From Elizabethkingia bruuniana (lineage in GTDB: Bacteria > Bacteroidota > Bacteroidia > Flavobacteriales > Weeksellaceae): DNA of 64,000 nt. Made by a program: the position numbers and the translations under genes. This document shows, in pieces, positions 18,470 to 25,884 of this stretch. The stretch covers positions 3,968,001 to 4,032,000 of the forward strand of contig NZ_CP014337.1 of the NCBI RefSeq assembly GCF_002024805.1. The letters run 5' to 3'. Positions within the stretch are counted from its first letter, which is position 1. Each line of letters opens with the position of its first letter. The notes below the pieces were generated by a model. That model saw nothing but the letters and a program-made list of their open reading frames with translations. It made no database searches and had not been told where the DNA came from.

Positions 18470-19045
18470 ATGGACTCGCTATATTTGAATGAAATGGCTG
18501 AAAAGAAATCTGCTTCACTGTCAGAAGTCGTAAAAGATTACGGCTCACAATTGTTTCGCTTTATTAAAGGAAAAGTGAGCAAAACTGAGGATGCAGAAGA
18601 TATTTTGCAGGAGGTCTGGTATCAGACCAGCCGTTTAACGAATATAGATGATCTTGAAAATGTTGGTGCCTGGCTGTATTCGGTAACCCGAAATAAGATT
18701 ACCGATAATTACAGGAAAAAGAAAAGTGATTCACTGGAAGACTACACTTATGAAGATGAAGACGGAAGCTTTAGTATTAAAGAAATCCTTTTAGCAGATG
18801 ACTCCAACAATCCCGAACTAAAAATGTTTAAAGACATTTTCTGGGATGAATTAATGAAGGCGCTGGATGAACTACCGGATAACCAAAGACGGGTGTTTTT
18901 TCAGAATGAAGTTGAGGAAAAAACTTTGCAGGAAATTGCAGACGAAGAAGGTGAAAATTTAAAGACTATTATCAGCAGAAAAGGATATGCTGTAAAACAC
19001 CTTCGCAAAAGATTAAAACATTTATACAACGAACTTAAGGACTAA
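18470..19045 (+). CDS. ECF-type RNA polymerase sigma factor
   Basis: A 191-residue sigma-70 family protein. Region 2 is seen at about residues 25-80 (EDAEDILQEVWYQTSR, WLYSVTRNKITDNYRKK) and region 4 at about 128-185 (LDELPDNQRRVFF, EKTLQEIADEEG and a basic helix). It lies 28 bases after the response regulator, so the three genes may be one unit. A TATATTTG motif at 18480-18487 within the first codons, 6 bases before the in-frame ATG at 18494, suggests an internal promoter and a start at MAEKK instead. Confidence 0.82.
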   Translation: MDSLYLNEMAEKKSASLSEVVKDYGSQLFRFIKGKVSKTEDAEDILQEVWYQTSRLTNIDDLENVGAWLYSVTRNKITDNYRKKKSDSLEDYTYEDEDGSFSIKEILLADDSNNPELKMFKDIFWDELMKALDELPDNQRRVFFQNEVEEKTLQEIADEEGENLKTIISRKGYAVKHLRKRLKHLYNELKD

Positions 19046-19049
19046 GGAT

Positions 19050-19388
19050 ATGAATCGTAGATTTAGACATAGAAATAAGAAGAAATTTTGGTTGGCCTTT
19101 CCGCTGATCATAGGAATGGTATTTCTCTTGGTGTGGTTGGTACAATGGTTGTGGAATATATTATTACCAGAGATACTAGGCGTAAAAGCTATTTCCTATT
19201 GGCAGGCTTTCGGAATCATGGTTCTGAGTAAAATATTATTTGGTGGTTTCCGCTTCAGAGGCGGGGGTGGCGGAAGAAATTTTAAAGAAAAGATGAAGAG
19301 ACGTATGGAAGAATTTTCAGATGAAGACAAAGAGCGCTTCCGCGAAGAATGGCAAAAGAGATTTGGCGATCGATGCCGATTTAAATAA
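19050..19388 (+). CDS. Small membrane protein following the sigma factor gene
   Basis: 112 residues with a very basic N-terminus (RRFRHRNKKK), two hydrophobic segments (about 13-35 and 45-63), a Gly-rich bend (RGGGGGR) and a charged C-terminal helix. It starts 4 bases after the sigma gene stop and shares its terminator. The position fits an anti-sigma or accessory protein, but no known anti-sigma motif is visible and the function is unknown. Confidence 0.65.
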   Translation: MNRRFRHRNKKKFWLAFPLIIGMVFLLVWLVQWLWNILLPEILGVKAISYWQAFGIMVLSKILFGGFRFRGGGGGRNFKEKMKRRMEEFSDEDKERFREEWQKRFGDRCRFK

Positions 19389-19398
19389 TATTGATGAG

Positions 19399-19429
19399 GC
19401 TGTCCAAATTTTTTGGACAGCTTTTTTTT
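19399..19429 (+). terminator. Strong Rho-independent terminator
   Basis: GCTGTCCAAA (19399-19408) pairs perfectly with 19412-19421 around a TTT loop, followed by eight T. It closes the kinase-regulator-sigma unit. Confidence 0.9.
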
Positions 19430-19597
19430 GATTACTTTATTAAATATTTGTAAATCTGTACTTGAAAATAGGAGTAGTTCAACAAGAATAACACTTAATT
19501 AAATCGATTACAAATTACAATAAAGATTTTATGTTAAATTGTGGTATGGTAAAATATTTTTAGCTTAGTTTAGTTAAACAATTAAAAATCATTTAAT

Positions 19598-19858
19598 ATG
19601 AAAAAATTATTATTAGTAGCAACGATTGGAATTGCAGGACTTATGAGTGCTAAAAGCGTAGAAGTAAAAGAAAGTAAATTAGAATCAAATCTGAATTCCT
19701 CTGAAGAAGCAATCTGGTATCCAGTAAAAATTACTTCTTCTTGCGGCTATACGGAATATATAGAATTAGGAAATTCCGATATCAGCTGTCTTGAAGTAGA
19801 AATTAACAGAATGGAGGATGACTGTGATGCTCCTGTTGAAGCATGGGGGTGGGCATAA
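19598..19858 (+). CDS. Small secreted cysteine-containing protein
   Basis: 86 residues: signal peptide (1-18, ending LMSAKS), an acidic linker, then a short mature part with three cysteines (in SSCGY, ISCLE and DDCDA) and a tryptophan-rich end (WGWA). Its 3' end runs up to the GLPGLI gene, which starts 5 bases later if its downstream ATG is used. Family unknown; small secreted proteins of this kind next to GLPGLI genes recur in flavobacteria. Confidence 0.6.
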   Translation: MKKLLLVATIGIAGLMSAKSVEVKESKLESNLNSSEEAIWYPVKITSSCGYTEYIELGNSDISCLEVEINRMEDDCDAPVEAWGWA

Positions 19859-19863
19859 AAAAG

Positions 19864-20631
19864 ATGAGAGCACATTTTCTTATATTATTATTTTTTGGAA
19901 GTCTCATTTTCGCTCAGAATAAAAATATTTCAGATATTGAAGTAAAATATCTATATAGTTTTTCAAGAGATACAACAAATTTGAATGAGAAAATTGAAGA
20001 GATCATGATCTTAGATCTGAATTCAAGTTCGTCAATATATTATAGCGATGCTTTTTTACAACGTAGAAGGTCTTTAGAAACTGAATTGGCAAATGCTAAA
20101 GCGACAGGGCGAATGGCAGAGATTAATGCAGGGAGTTTAGCTAGACCTAAAGTTGATTATCTTGTATTTCGAGACAAGGATAAAACAATCGTAACAAGCC
20201 GTATCGGGCGTGATTATTTTTCATTTGATACGGAACCCTTAAAGTGGAATACTCATTATAAAGATGAAAAAGAAATTTTGGGATATAAGTGTAAGAAGGC
20301 TGTAACCATTTTCAATAAAAGAGAATATATCGCGTGGTACACAAGTGGTATTCCATTTTCAGAAGGCCCATATAGATTTAAGGGATTACCAGGTATTATC
20401 CTGGATATTCAAGATACTAAGGGTTATGACAAATTCAAAGCTATCTCAATTACTAAAAAGCAAGTTGAAATATCTTCAATCCAAACTGGAATTCCAGTAA
20501 CGAGAAATGAGTATCTAAAAAAACGGGAAGAATTCAAAAACAACCCTACTCCTGGCAAAGCAATGGATATAAGTAAACGAACTCAATTAGAAAATGCTAT
20601 TAAAAAATTTAATAACACTTTAGAAAGGTAG
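19864..20631 (+). CDS. GLPGLI family protein
   Basis: A secreted Bacteroidota-specific protein of unknown function, recognised by FKGLPGIILDI (the family's GLPGLI motif) in the centre, after IAWYTSGIPFSEGPYRF, and the preceding GYKCKKA segment. I place the start at ATG 19864 (MRAHFLILLFFG), which begins a good signal peptide ending IFAQ, instead of 19843, which overlaps the upstream gene. The protein is about 255 residues, in the family range. Confidence 0.8.
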   Translation: MRAHFLILLFFGSLIFAQNKNISDIEVKYLYSFSRDTTNLNEKIEEIMILDLNSSSSIYYSDAFLQRRRSLETELANAKATGRMAEINAGSLARPKVDYLVFRDKDKTIVTSRIGRDYFSFDTEPLKWNTHYKDEKEILGYKCKKAVTIFNKREYIAWYTSGIPFSEGPYRFKGLPGIILDIQDTKGYDKFKAISITKKQVEISSIQTGIPVTRNEYLKKREEFKNNPTPGKAMDISKRTQLENAIKKFNNTLER

Positions 20632-20652
20632 TATTTTAAATCTAAAAAGATG

Positions 20653-20680
20653 AGGTTGTCCGAAGAGGGCAGCCTTTTTT
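20653..20680 (+). terminator. Rho-independent terminator after the GLPGLI gene
   Basis: AGGTTGTCC (20653-20661) pairs with GGGCAGCCT (20667-20675), two G-T wobbles, loop GAAGA, then six T. Confidence 0.75.
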
Positions 20681-20861
20681 ATTTGAAATTATTGAGAGGG
20701 CTTATAATGTCTACTTGATATTTTATTTAATTAATTTTCCCCCTGTTTAAAGGAGCTTCCAGAGAAAATTAAAATTATTTTCAAAAAAATTAAAGTAAAG
20801 CTATTCCTTCCTCCGTCTTCAATACAAAGGCCTTTATTATTAAACTTTAAAATCAAAAAAA

Positions 20862-21155
20862 ATGAAAAACAAAATGCGTTATATATTGCCTAAACTGATC
20901 GGAATTACCGTGATCGCAGGTTTAGCAACACTGATTATAGGTATGGTTTTTAAATTACTTCTGGCCGTTACCTTAATCGCAGGAATAGGAACTCTGGTAG
21001 CTTCAAAATTCAGAAGAAGGAGAGAAAGATACTTTGAGCCTTATCAGGAGAATTTACCAATAGGTTTTAATCCTTTAAATAATAGTGAATTTGCTGTAAG
21101 ACCGAACTACAGAAATTCAAGAACAGAAAATATCGCTATTATCCCAATTAACTAA
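20862..21155 (+). CDS. Small membrane protein upstream of Hsp20
   Basis: 97 residues with two hydrophobic segments (about 9-28 and 30-47) then an arginine cluster (RRRRER) and a polar tail. It lies 26 bases upstream of the Hsp20 gene and shares its terminator, so the pair is probably co-induced. No family recognised. The 180 bases between the previous terminator and this gene are AT-rich and show no clear -7 motif. Confidence 0.6.
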   Translation: MKNKMRYILPKLIGITVIAGLATLIIGMVFKLLLAVTLIAGIGTLVASKFRRRRERYFEPYQENLPIGFNPLNNSEFAVRPNYRNSRTENIAIIPIN

Positions 21156-21181
21156 TTTATTAAACTAAAAAAATAACAACA

Positions 21182-21649
21182 ATGTATACAAGACATCATA
21201 ACAACGAAGATTTTAGAAACAAAAAAGATTTCTGTAATGGAAAATTCGACCGTAAATTCGATAAATTCCGTGAAGGATTCTTCAATAGCAAACACCCGAT
21301 GAAGGAAGTATTTGCTGAAAAAATCAGCAGCTTCAAGCCTGTAAATATCTCTGAAAATGAAGAATATTATGCGCTTCAGTTATTTGCAGCCGGACTGAAA
21401 AAAGAAGCTTTTAATATAGCAATTAAAGACAGGGTACTTACTATTTCGTATAAAGCGACTGAAGACAAAGAGAAGGCAAATTATATCTATCAGGAAGTAT
21501 ATGCTTCATCTTTTGAACGTTCTTTTAAGCTTAATGAGAAGGTTGCATCCGAAAATATTTCTGCTGGTTATGAAGACGGTATTCTTACCATAATTTTGCC
21601 AAAGGATCCTGAAAACAATATCCCTGCACAAGAGATTAAAGTGAGTTAA
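21182..21649 (+). CDS. Hsp20/alpha-crystallin family small heat-shock protein
   Basis: An ATP-independent holdase of 155 residues. The alpha-crystallin domain spans about residues 50-150: ENEEYYALQLFAAGLKKEAF, then IKDRVLTISYK and the closing SAGYEDGILTIILPK, the family's A-x-x-x-n-G-v-L motif in diverged form. The N-terminal part is charged and carries Asp/Lys/Phe-rich repeats. A bidirectional terminator follows. Confidence 0.85.
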   Translation: MYTRHHNNEDFRNKKDFCNGKFDRKFDKFREGFFNSKHPMKEVFAEKISSFKPVNISENEEYYALQLFAAGLKKEAFNIAIKDRVLTISYKATEDKEKANYIYQEVYASSFERSFKLNEKVASENISAGYEDGILTIILPKDPENNIPAQEIKVS

Positions 21650-21685
21650 TTCTTTCAATCCATAATTCTATATTATTTCAAAGAA

Positions 21686-21714
21686 AAAGCCCCGCAAATG
21701 CGAGGCTTTTTTAT
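21686..21714. terminator. Bidirectional terminator between Hsp20 and aconitase genes
   Basis: AAAGCCCCGC (21686-21695) and GCGAGGCTTT (21700-21709) pair with one mismatch around AAAT; T-runs occur on both strands, serving the two convergent genes. Confidence 0.85.
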
Positions 21715-21735
21715 TTCCATGAGAAATTAAATTAA

Positions 21736-24000
21736 TTATTTCCCTTGTTGTTTGATTAGGTTAAGTGCAGATCCAGCTTTGAACCACTCAATTTGTCCTG
21801 CGTTGTAAGTATGGTTAGCAAGAATAATATCTTTAGAACCATCTGCGTGAACAAACTCTAATGTCAATGGCTTACCTGGAGCAAACTGATCAAGATCTAA
21901 GAAGTTGATTGTATCATCTTCCTGGATTTTATCGTAATCTGCTTTGTCAGCAAAAGTTAATCCTAACATACCTTGTTTTTTAAGGTTTGTCTCGTGGATA
22001 CGAGCGAAGGATTTAACTAATACAGCTCTTACACCCAAGTGACGAGGCTCCATAGCAGCGTGCTCTCTTGAAGAACCTTCACCGTAGTTTTCATCACCAA
22101 CAACAATCGTTGGAACGCCAGCAGCTTTGTAAGATCTTGCAGATGCAGGAACTTCCATATGCTCACCGTTTAATTCGTTCTTTACGTTGTTAGTTTCCAT
22201 GTTGTAAGCATTAACAGCTCCGATCAACATGTTGTTAGAAATATTATCTAAGTGACCTCTGTACTTCAACCATGGACCTGCCATAGAGATGTGGTCAGTT
22301 GTACACTTACCAAATGCTTTGATCAATAATTTAGCACCTGTAATGTTTTTACCATCCCAAGGTGTAAACTCTTCTAATAACTGAAGTCTGTCGGATGTTG
22401 GCGCTACAATAACCTCAACATTTGAACCGTCTTCAGCAGGAGCAATATAACCAGCATCTTCAACATCGAAACCTTTAATTGGCAATTCATAACCTTGAGG
22501 CTCATCTAGAAGAACTTCAACACCATCCTTGTTAACTAATTTGTCTGTTCTTGGATCGAAGTCTAGTTTACCAGCAATAGCAAGTGCAGTTACCAATTCA
22601 GGAGAACCTACGAATGCATAAGTATTTGGGTTACCATCTGCTCTCTTAGAGAAGTTTCTGTTGAAAGAGTGAACGATTGTGTTTTTCTCTTGTTTTTCTG
22701 AACCTTCACGAGCCCATTGACCGATACATGGTCCACAAGCATTAGCGAATACTTTACCACCAATTTGAGCAAAAGTATCTAGGAAACCATCTCTTTCTAC
22801 TGTATATCTTACTAATTCGGATCCCGGAGTAATAGTGTATTCAGCAGCAGTTACCAAGTTTTTGTCAATTGCCTGCTTAGCGATAGAAGCAGCTCTTGAG
22901 ATATCTTCGTAAGAAGAGTTTGTACAAGAACCGATCAAACCAACCTCAACTTTAGTTGGCCATCCGTTTTTCTCAGCAAGTTCTTTCATCTGAGAAATTG
23001 GAGTATATAAATCCGGAGTGAAAGGACCGTTTAATGCCGGCTCTAATTCATCCAGGTTGATTTCAATAACCTGATCGAAGTATTTAGCAGGATCTGCATA
23101 AACTTCTTTATCAGCTTTTAGGTTATCAGCGATAGCTTCAGCACCTGCAGCAACAGCTTCTCTTCCTGTAGCTCTTAGGTATTTAGCCATGTTTTTATCG
23201 AATTCAAAGATAGAAGTTGTTGCTCCGATCTCTGCACCCATGTTACAGATTGTACCTTTACCAGTACAAGAAAGTGATTCAGCACCTTCTCCGAAGTATT
23301 CTACGATAGCACCAGTACCTCCTTTTACAGTAAGGATACCAGCAACTTTCAGAATTACATCTTTAGGAGAGCACCATCCGCTAAGTTTACCGGTTAATTT
23401 TACACCGATCATTTTAGGGAATTTAAGCTCCCATGCCATTCCTGCCATTACGTCTACAGCATCTGCACCACCAACACCAATAGCAACCATACCTAAACCA
23501 CCTGCATTTACAGTGTGAGAGTCGGTACCAATCATCATTCCTCCAGGGAATGCATAATTTTCTAAAACTACCTGGTGAATAATACCAGCTCCCGGCTTCC
23601 AGAATCCAATACCATATTTGTTGGAAACTGACTGAAGGAATTGATAAACTTCGTTGTTTTTATTTTCTGCTTCTTGAAGATCTTTGTCTGCTCCAACTCT
23701 AGCCTGGATAAGGTGGTCTGCGTGTACCGTAGAAGGAACTGCAACCTTCTTCTTTCCAGCCTGCATAAACTGTAATAAAGCCATCTGTGCTGTAGCGTCC
23801 TGCATAGCAACTCTGTCCGGAGCGAAGTCTACATAAGATTCTCCGCGTTTGAAAGCTTCTGGCTGTTGAGTGGAAAATAAGTGGGAACATAAAATTTTCT
23901 CTGAATAAGTAAGAGGTCTTCCCATAAACTCTCTTGCTGCGTTTACTCTGTTGTCGAAATCAGAATAAACTTTTTTGATCATATCCAAATCAAAGGTCAT
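21736..24000 (-). CDS. acn: Aconitate hydratase
   Basis: Interconverts citrate and isocitrate in the TCA cycle through a [4Fe-4S] cluster. The three cluster cysteines are Cys359 (GSCTNSS), Cys422 and Cys425 (CGPCIGQW). Other family blocks include [13 protein letters not shown] (158-170) and the swivelling domain with [15 protein letters not shown]. At 754 residues it is of the mitochondrial type rather than the longer AcnA or AcnB forms. The gene stands alone, convergent with Hsp20 and divergent from the CD225 gene. Confidence 0.95.
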   Translation of the reverse strand: MTFDLDMIKKVYSDFDNRVNAAREFMGRPLTYSEKILCSHLFSTQQPEAFKRGESYVDFAPDRVAMQDATAQMALLQFMQAGKKKVAVPSTVHADHLIQARVGADKDLQEAENKNNEVYQFLQSVSNKYGIGFWKPGAGIIHQVVLENYAFPGGMMIGTDSHTVNAGGLGMVAIGVGGADAVDVMAGMAWELKFPKMIGVKLTGKLSGWCSPKDVILKVAGILTVKGGTGAIVEYFGEGAESLSCTGKGTICNMGAEIGATTSIFEFDKNMAKYLRATGREAVAAGAEAIADNLKADKEVYADPAKYFDQVIEINLDELEPALNGPFTPDLYTPISQMKELAEKNGWPTKVEVGLIGSCTNSSYEDISRAASIAKQAIDKNLVTAAEYTITPGSELVRYTVERDGFLDTFAQIGGKVFANACGPCIGQWAREGSEKQEKNTIVHSFNRNFSKRADGNPNTYAFVGSPELVTALAIAGKLDFDPRTDKLVNKDGVEVLLDEPQGYELPIKGFDVEDAGYIAPAEDGSNVEVIVAPTSDRLQLLEEFTPWDGKNITGAKLLIKAFGKCTTDHISMAGPWLKYRGHLDNISNNMLIGAVNAYNMETNNVKNELNGEHMEVPASARSYKAAGVPTIVVGDENYGEGSSREHAAMEPRHLGVRAVLVKSFARIHETNLKKQGMLGLTFADKADYDKIQEDDTINFLDLDQFAPGKPLTLEFVHADGSKDIILANHTYNAGQIEWFKAGSALNLIKQQGK

Positions 24001-24054
24001 ATGCTACAAAGTTTTATTCGTTAGTAAATCACACATTTGGTGTGAAAAAGTATA

Positions 24055-24062
24055 CAAAAATA
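24055..24062 (-). promoter_or_regulatory. -7 element for the aconitase gene
   Basis: On the minus strand the bases read TATTTTTG, matching TAnnTTTG, 54 bases before the start. A small palindrome CACAC/GTGTG with a 5-base loop lies at 24030-24044 within the leader. Confidence 0.45.
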
Positions 24063-24164
24063 CGAATTTTATACGGGCTTTTAAGGTGAATCTTATTTAG
24101 ATTGGTTATAAATATAGTGTAAATTGGCTGTTTTGCATTATATTTACGCTGAATTAAAATTGCT

Positions 24165-24479
24165 ATGGAACACATTGATGATGCCTCTATAATGACTCCT
24201 AATCCACAACAAAGCTTTCCTCCGAAAACATGGTTGGTAGAGTCTGTATTGGTTACTGTATTTTGCTGCCAGATCCTTGGGATTATAGGAATAATTAATG
24301 CCGCTTCAGTGGAATCTAAATTTTACAGAGGAGATGTGTTAGGTGCTCAAAAAGCATCAAAGCTGGCAAAACAAATGGTAATATGGTCTGTGATTTCATG
24401 GTTTATTATTATTGGAATAGTAGTGATATTTTACATTTTTGTATTTGTACTAGCTGCTACAACAGGTGAATGGAAATAA
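24165..24479 (+). CDS. CD225/dispanin family membrane protein
   Basis: 104 residues: a proline-rich N-terminus (NPQQSFPPKTWLVES), a first hydrophobic segment with two cysteines (TVFCCQILGIIGIINA), the polar loop SVESKFYRGDVLGAQKASKLAK typical of the CD225 domain, and a second membrane helix near the C-terminus. This is the bacterial counterpart of the IFITM/dispanin fold; the bacterial role is not established. It overlaps the next gene by 10 bases, so the two products are probably made together. Confidence 0.8.
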   Translation: MEHIDDASIMTPNPQQSFPPKTWLVESVLVTVFCCQILGIIGIINAASVESKFYRGDVLGAQKASKLAKQMVIWSVISWFIIIGIVVIFYIFVFVLAATTGEWK

Positions 24480-24856
24480 TAAAAAAGCATAAACTTCTTT
24501 CTGTAATAATTCTTCTTATTTTGGGAGGAAGTATAGTTTATATCTTTTATCATTATAATCCGGAAACATCTGGCTTCTTTTTACAGTGTCCGTTTAAATT
24601 ACTGACGGGATATGATTGTCCGGGATGTGGGTCGCAAAGAGCCTTACATGCTTTATTACATGGAGATGTGAAGCAGGCTTTTACTTATAATCCGTTATTT
24701 ATTCTAGCCATTCCTTATGTCATCATTGGTTTTATCTTTAATCAGGATAAAGTGAAAACCAAATATCCGCGGCTTAGAAAAGCACTGTTTGGACAAAAGG
24801 CGATTTATATAATCCTTTTTATTGTTATTGCTTTCTGGCTTCTGAGGAACCTATAA
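24470..24856 (+). CDS. DUF2752 membrane protein
   Basis: 128 residues with three hydrophobic segments. The family hallmark CPFKLLTGYDCPGCGSQRAL (residues 42-61) contains three cysteines and an arginine at a membrane boundary, followed by a helix with AFTYNPLF. The function is unknown. The overlap with the CD225 gene is seen widely in Bacteroidota, suggesting the two proteins work together. Confidence 0.8.
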   Translation: MEIIKKHKLLSVIILLILGGSIVYIFYHYNPETSGFFLQCPFKLLTGYDCPGCGSQRALHALLHGDVKQAFTYNPLFILAIPYVIIGFIFNQDKVKTKYPRLRKALFGQKAIYIILFIVIAFWLLRNL

Positions 24857-24920
24857 AAAAATCTTAAAAATTTGTCCGACGGAGGAAGTTTTCTCAAATT
24901 TGTGGGTAAACACAACGCAA

Positions 24921-25646
24921 ATGAACAAAATATTTGCTGTAATAATTCTGTTTTTTTCTTGCTGTGTAATTGCTTATGGACAGCAGAATAAAGTAGTACA
25001 GGCAACTTCCGATAGGAATGATATTCCGGAACTGATCCCGGTTTTCAGAAACGGTAAGTATGGTTATATCAATACCGCAGGAAGGCTTATGATTCCTCCA
25101 AAATTTAATCTGGCTTTATTTTTTACCGAGGATTGCAATCTTACACAATCACCAAATGAGAAAATTAGGCTGTATGGTAAAAAGAACTATGCTACAGTGG
25201 AGATAGATAAAGTTGCTTATCGGATTGACAAAACAGGTAAAGCTTTATATCGGTATAAGAATGAAGATCTTGGACGCTGCAAAAAGGATTTTCAGATGCC
25301 TGCGTTTACAATCTACAAGAATGGTGAAAATTATGGTCTTGTAAAAAAAGATCTTCAGGGTGCTGCAGATCTATCTCAAGTTTATATAATACCGCAATAC
25401 CAGTATTTGTTTGTAATGGATTCCGATGATCAGGAGAATCCGATGATTATTGCAATAAAGAATGATAAATTTGGGGTTGTAGATAAAAATAACAGGGTTG
25501 TTATTGGATTTGAATATGAAGATATTAAGAAAAACATGTCATGGAAAGAGGCTCATTTATTCGAGGTAAGCCAAGACGGAAAGAAATATTTCTTTATAGA
25601 CAAAGCATCTAATAAATATCAGATTAAAACGCGGAGTCAGAATTAG
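24921..25646 (+). CDS. WG-repeat protein, secreted
   Basis: Starts at ATG 24921 with signal peptide MNKIFAVIILFFSCCVIAYG; a further upstream TTG at 24900 is unlikely. The mature part has WG-type repeats: NGKYGYINTAGRLMIPPKF, NGENYGLVKKD and NDKFGVVDKNNRVVIGFEYE, each a short beta hairpin with a Gly-aromatic pair. Such repeats are usually protein-binding beta structures. About 241 residues; specific role unknown. Confidence 0.75.
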   Translation: MNKIFAVIILFFSCCVIAYGQQNKVVQATSDRNDIPELIPVFRNGKYGYINTAGRLMIPPKFNLALFFTEDCNLTQSPNEKIRLYGKKNYATVEIDKVAYRIDKTGKALYRYKNEDLGRCKKDFQMPAFTIYKNGENYGLVKKDLQGAADLSQVYIIPQYQYLFVMDSDDQENPMIIAIKNDKFGVVDKNNRVVIGFEYEDIKKNMSWKEAHLFEVSQDGKKYFFIDKASNKYQIKTRSQN

Positions 25647-25737
25647 AAATCGATGAATACTAATTCTTTTGTAAATGAATAAGTTAAATGATTAATATTC
25701 TGCTGTGTTAAAATTTTTTAATATCAGAAATTTGCTT

Positions 25738-25745
25738 TAGCTTTG
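25738..25745 (+). promoter_or_regulatory. Possible -7 element before the TPP riboswitch
   Basis: TAGCTTTG matches TAnnTTTG but lies directly against the 5' strand of riboswitch helix P1, so the actual transcription start may be elsewhere. No good -33 TTG seen. Confidence 0.35.
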
Positions 25746-25822
25746 TTCCCGGAAAAAGGGGTGCCTCTAAGAGGCTGAGATTATACCCTATGAACCTGGG
25801 CGGGTAATGCTGCCAAGGGAAA
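25745..25822 (+). ncRNA. TPP riboswitch (THI element)
   Basis: Canonical conserved blocks are present in order: GGGGTGCC, CTGAGA (25775-25780), a TACCC, GAACCTG, GGGTAATGC and the closing AGGGAA. Helix P1 pairs TTCCC (25746-25750) with GGGAA (25817-25821). It sits about 60 bases before the start of the TonB receptor gene, so thiamine pyrophosphate should repress that gene. No intrinsic terminator is evident between them, which suggests control of translation initiation. Confidence 0.95.
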
Positions 25823-25884
25823 CTAAGTAAAAATGACTTGGTCATTTTAGGTGCATCCTTTTATTCCACAACTAATATGTGAGA

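Noticed and set aside
24030-24044. Palindrome CACAC-GTGTG as a terminator
   Set aside because: Five-base arms without a T-run, located inside the aconitase leader; too weak to call a terminator.
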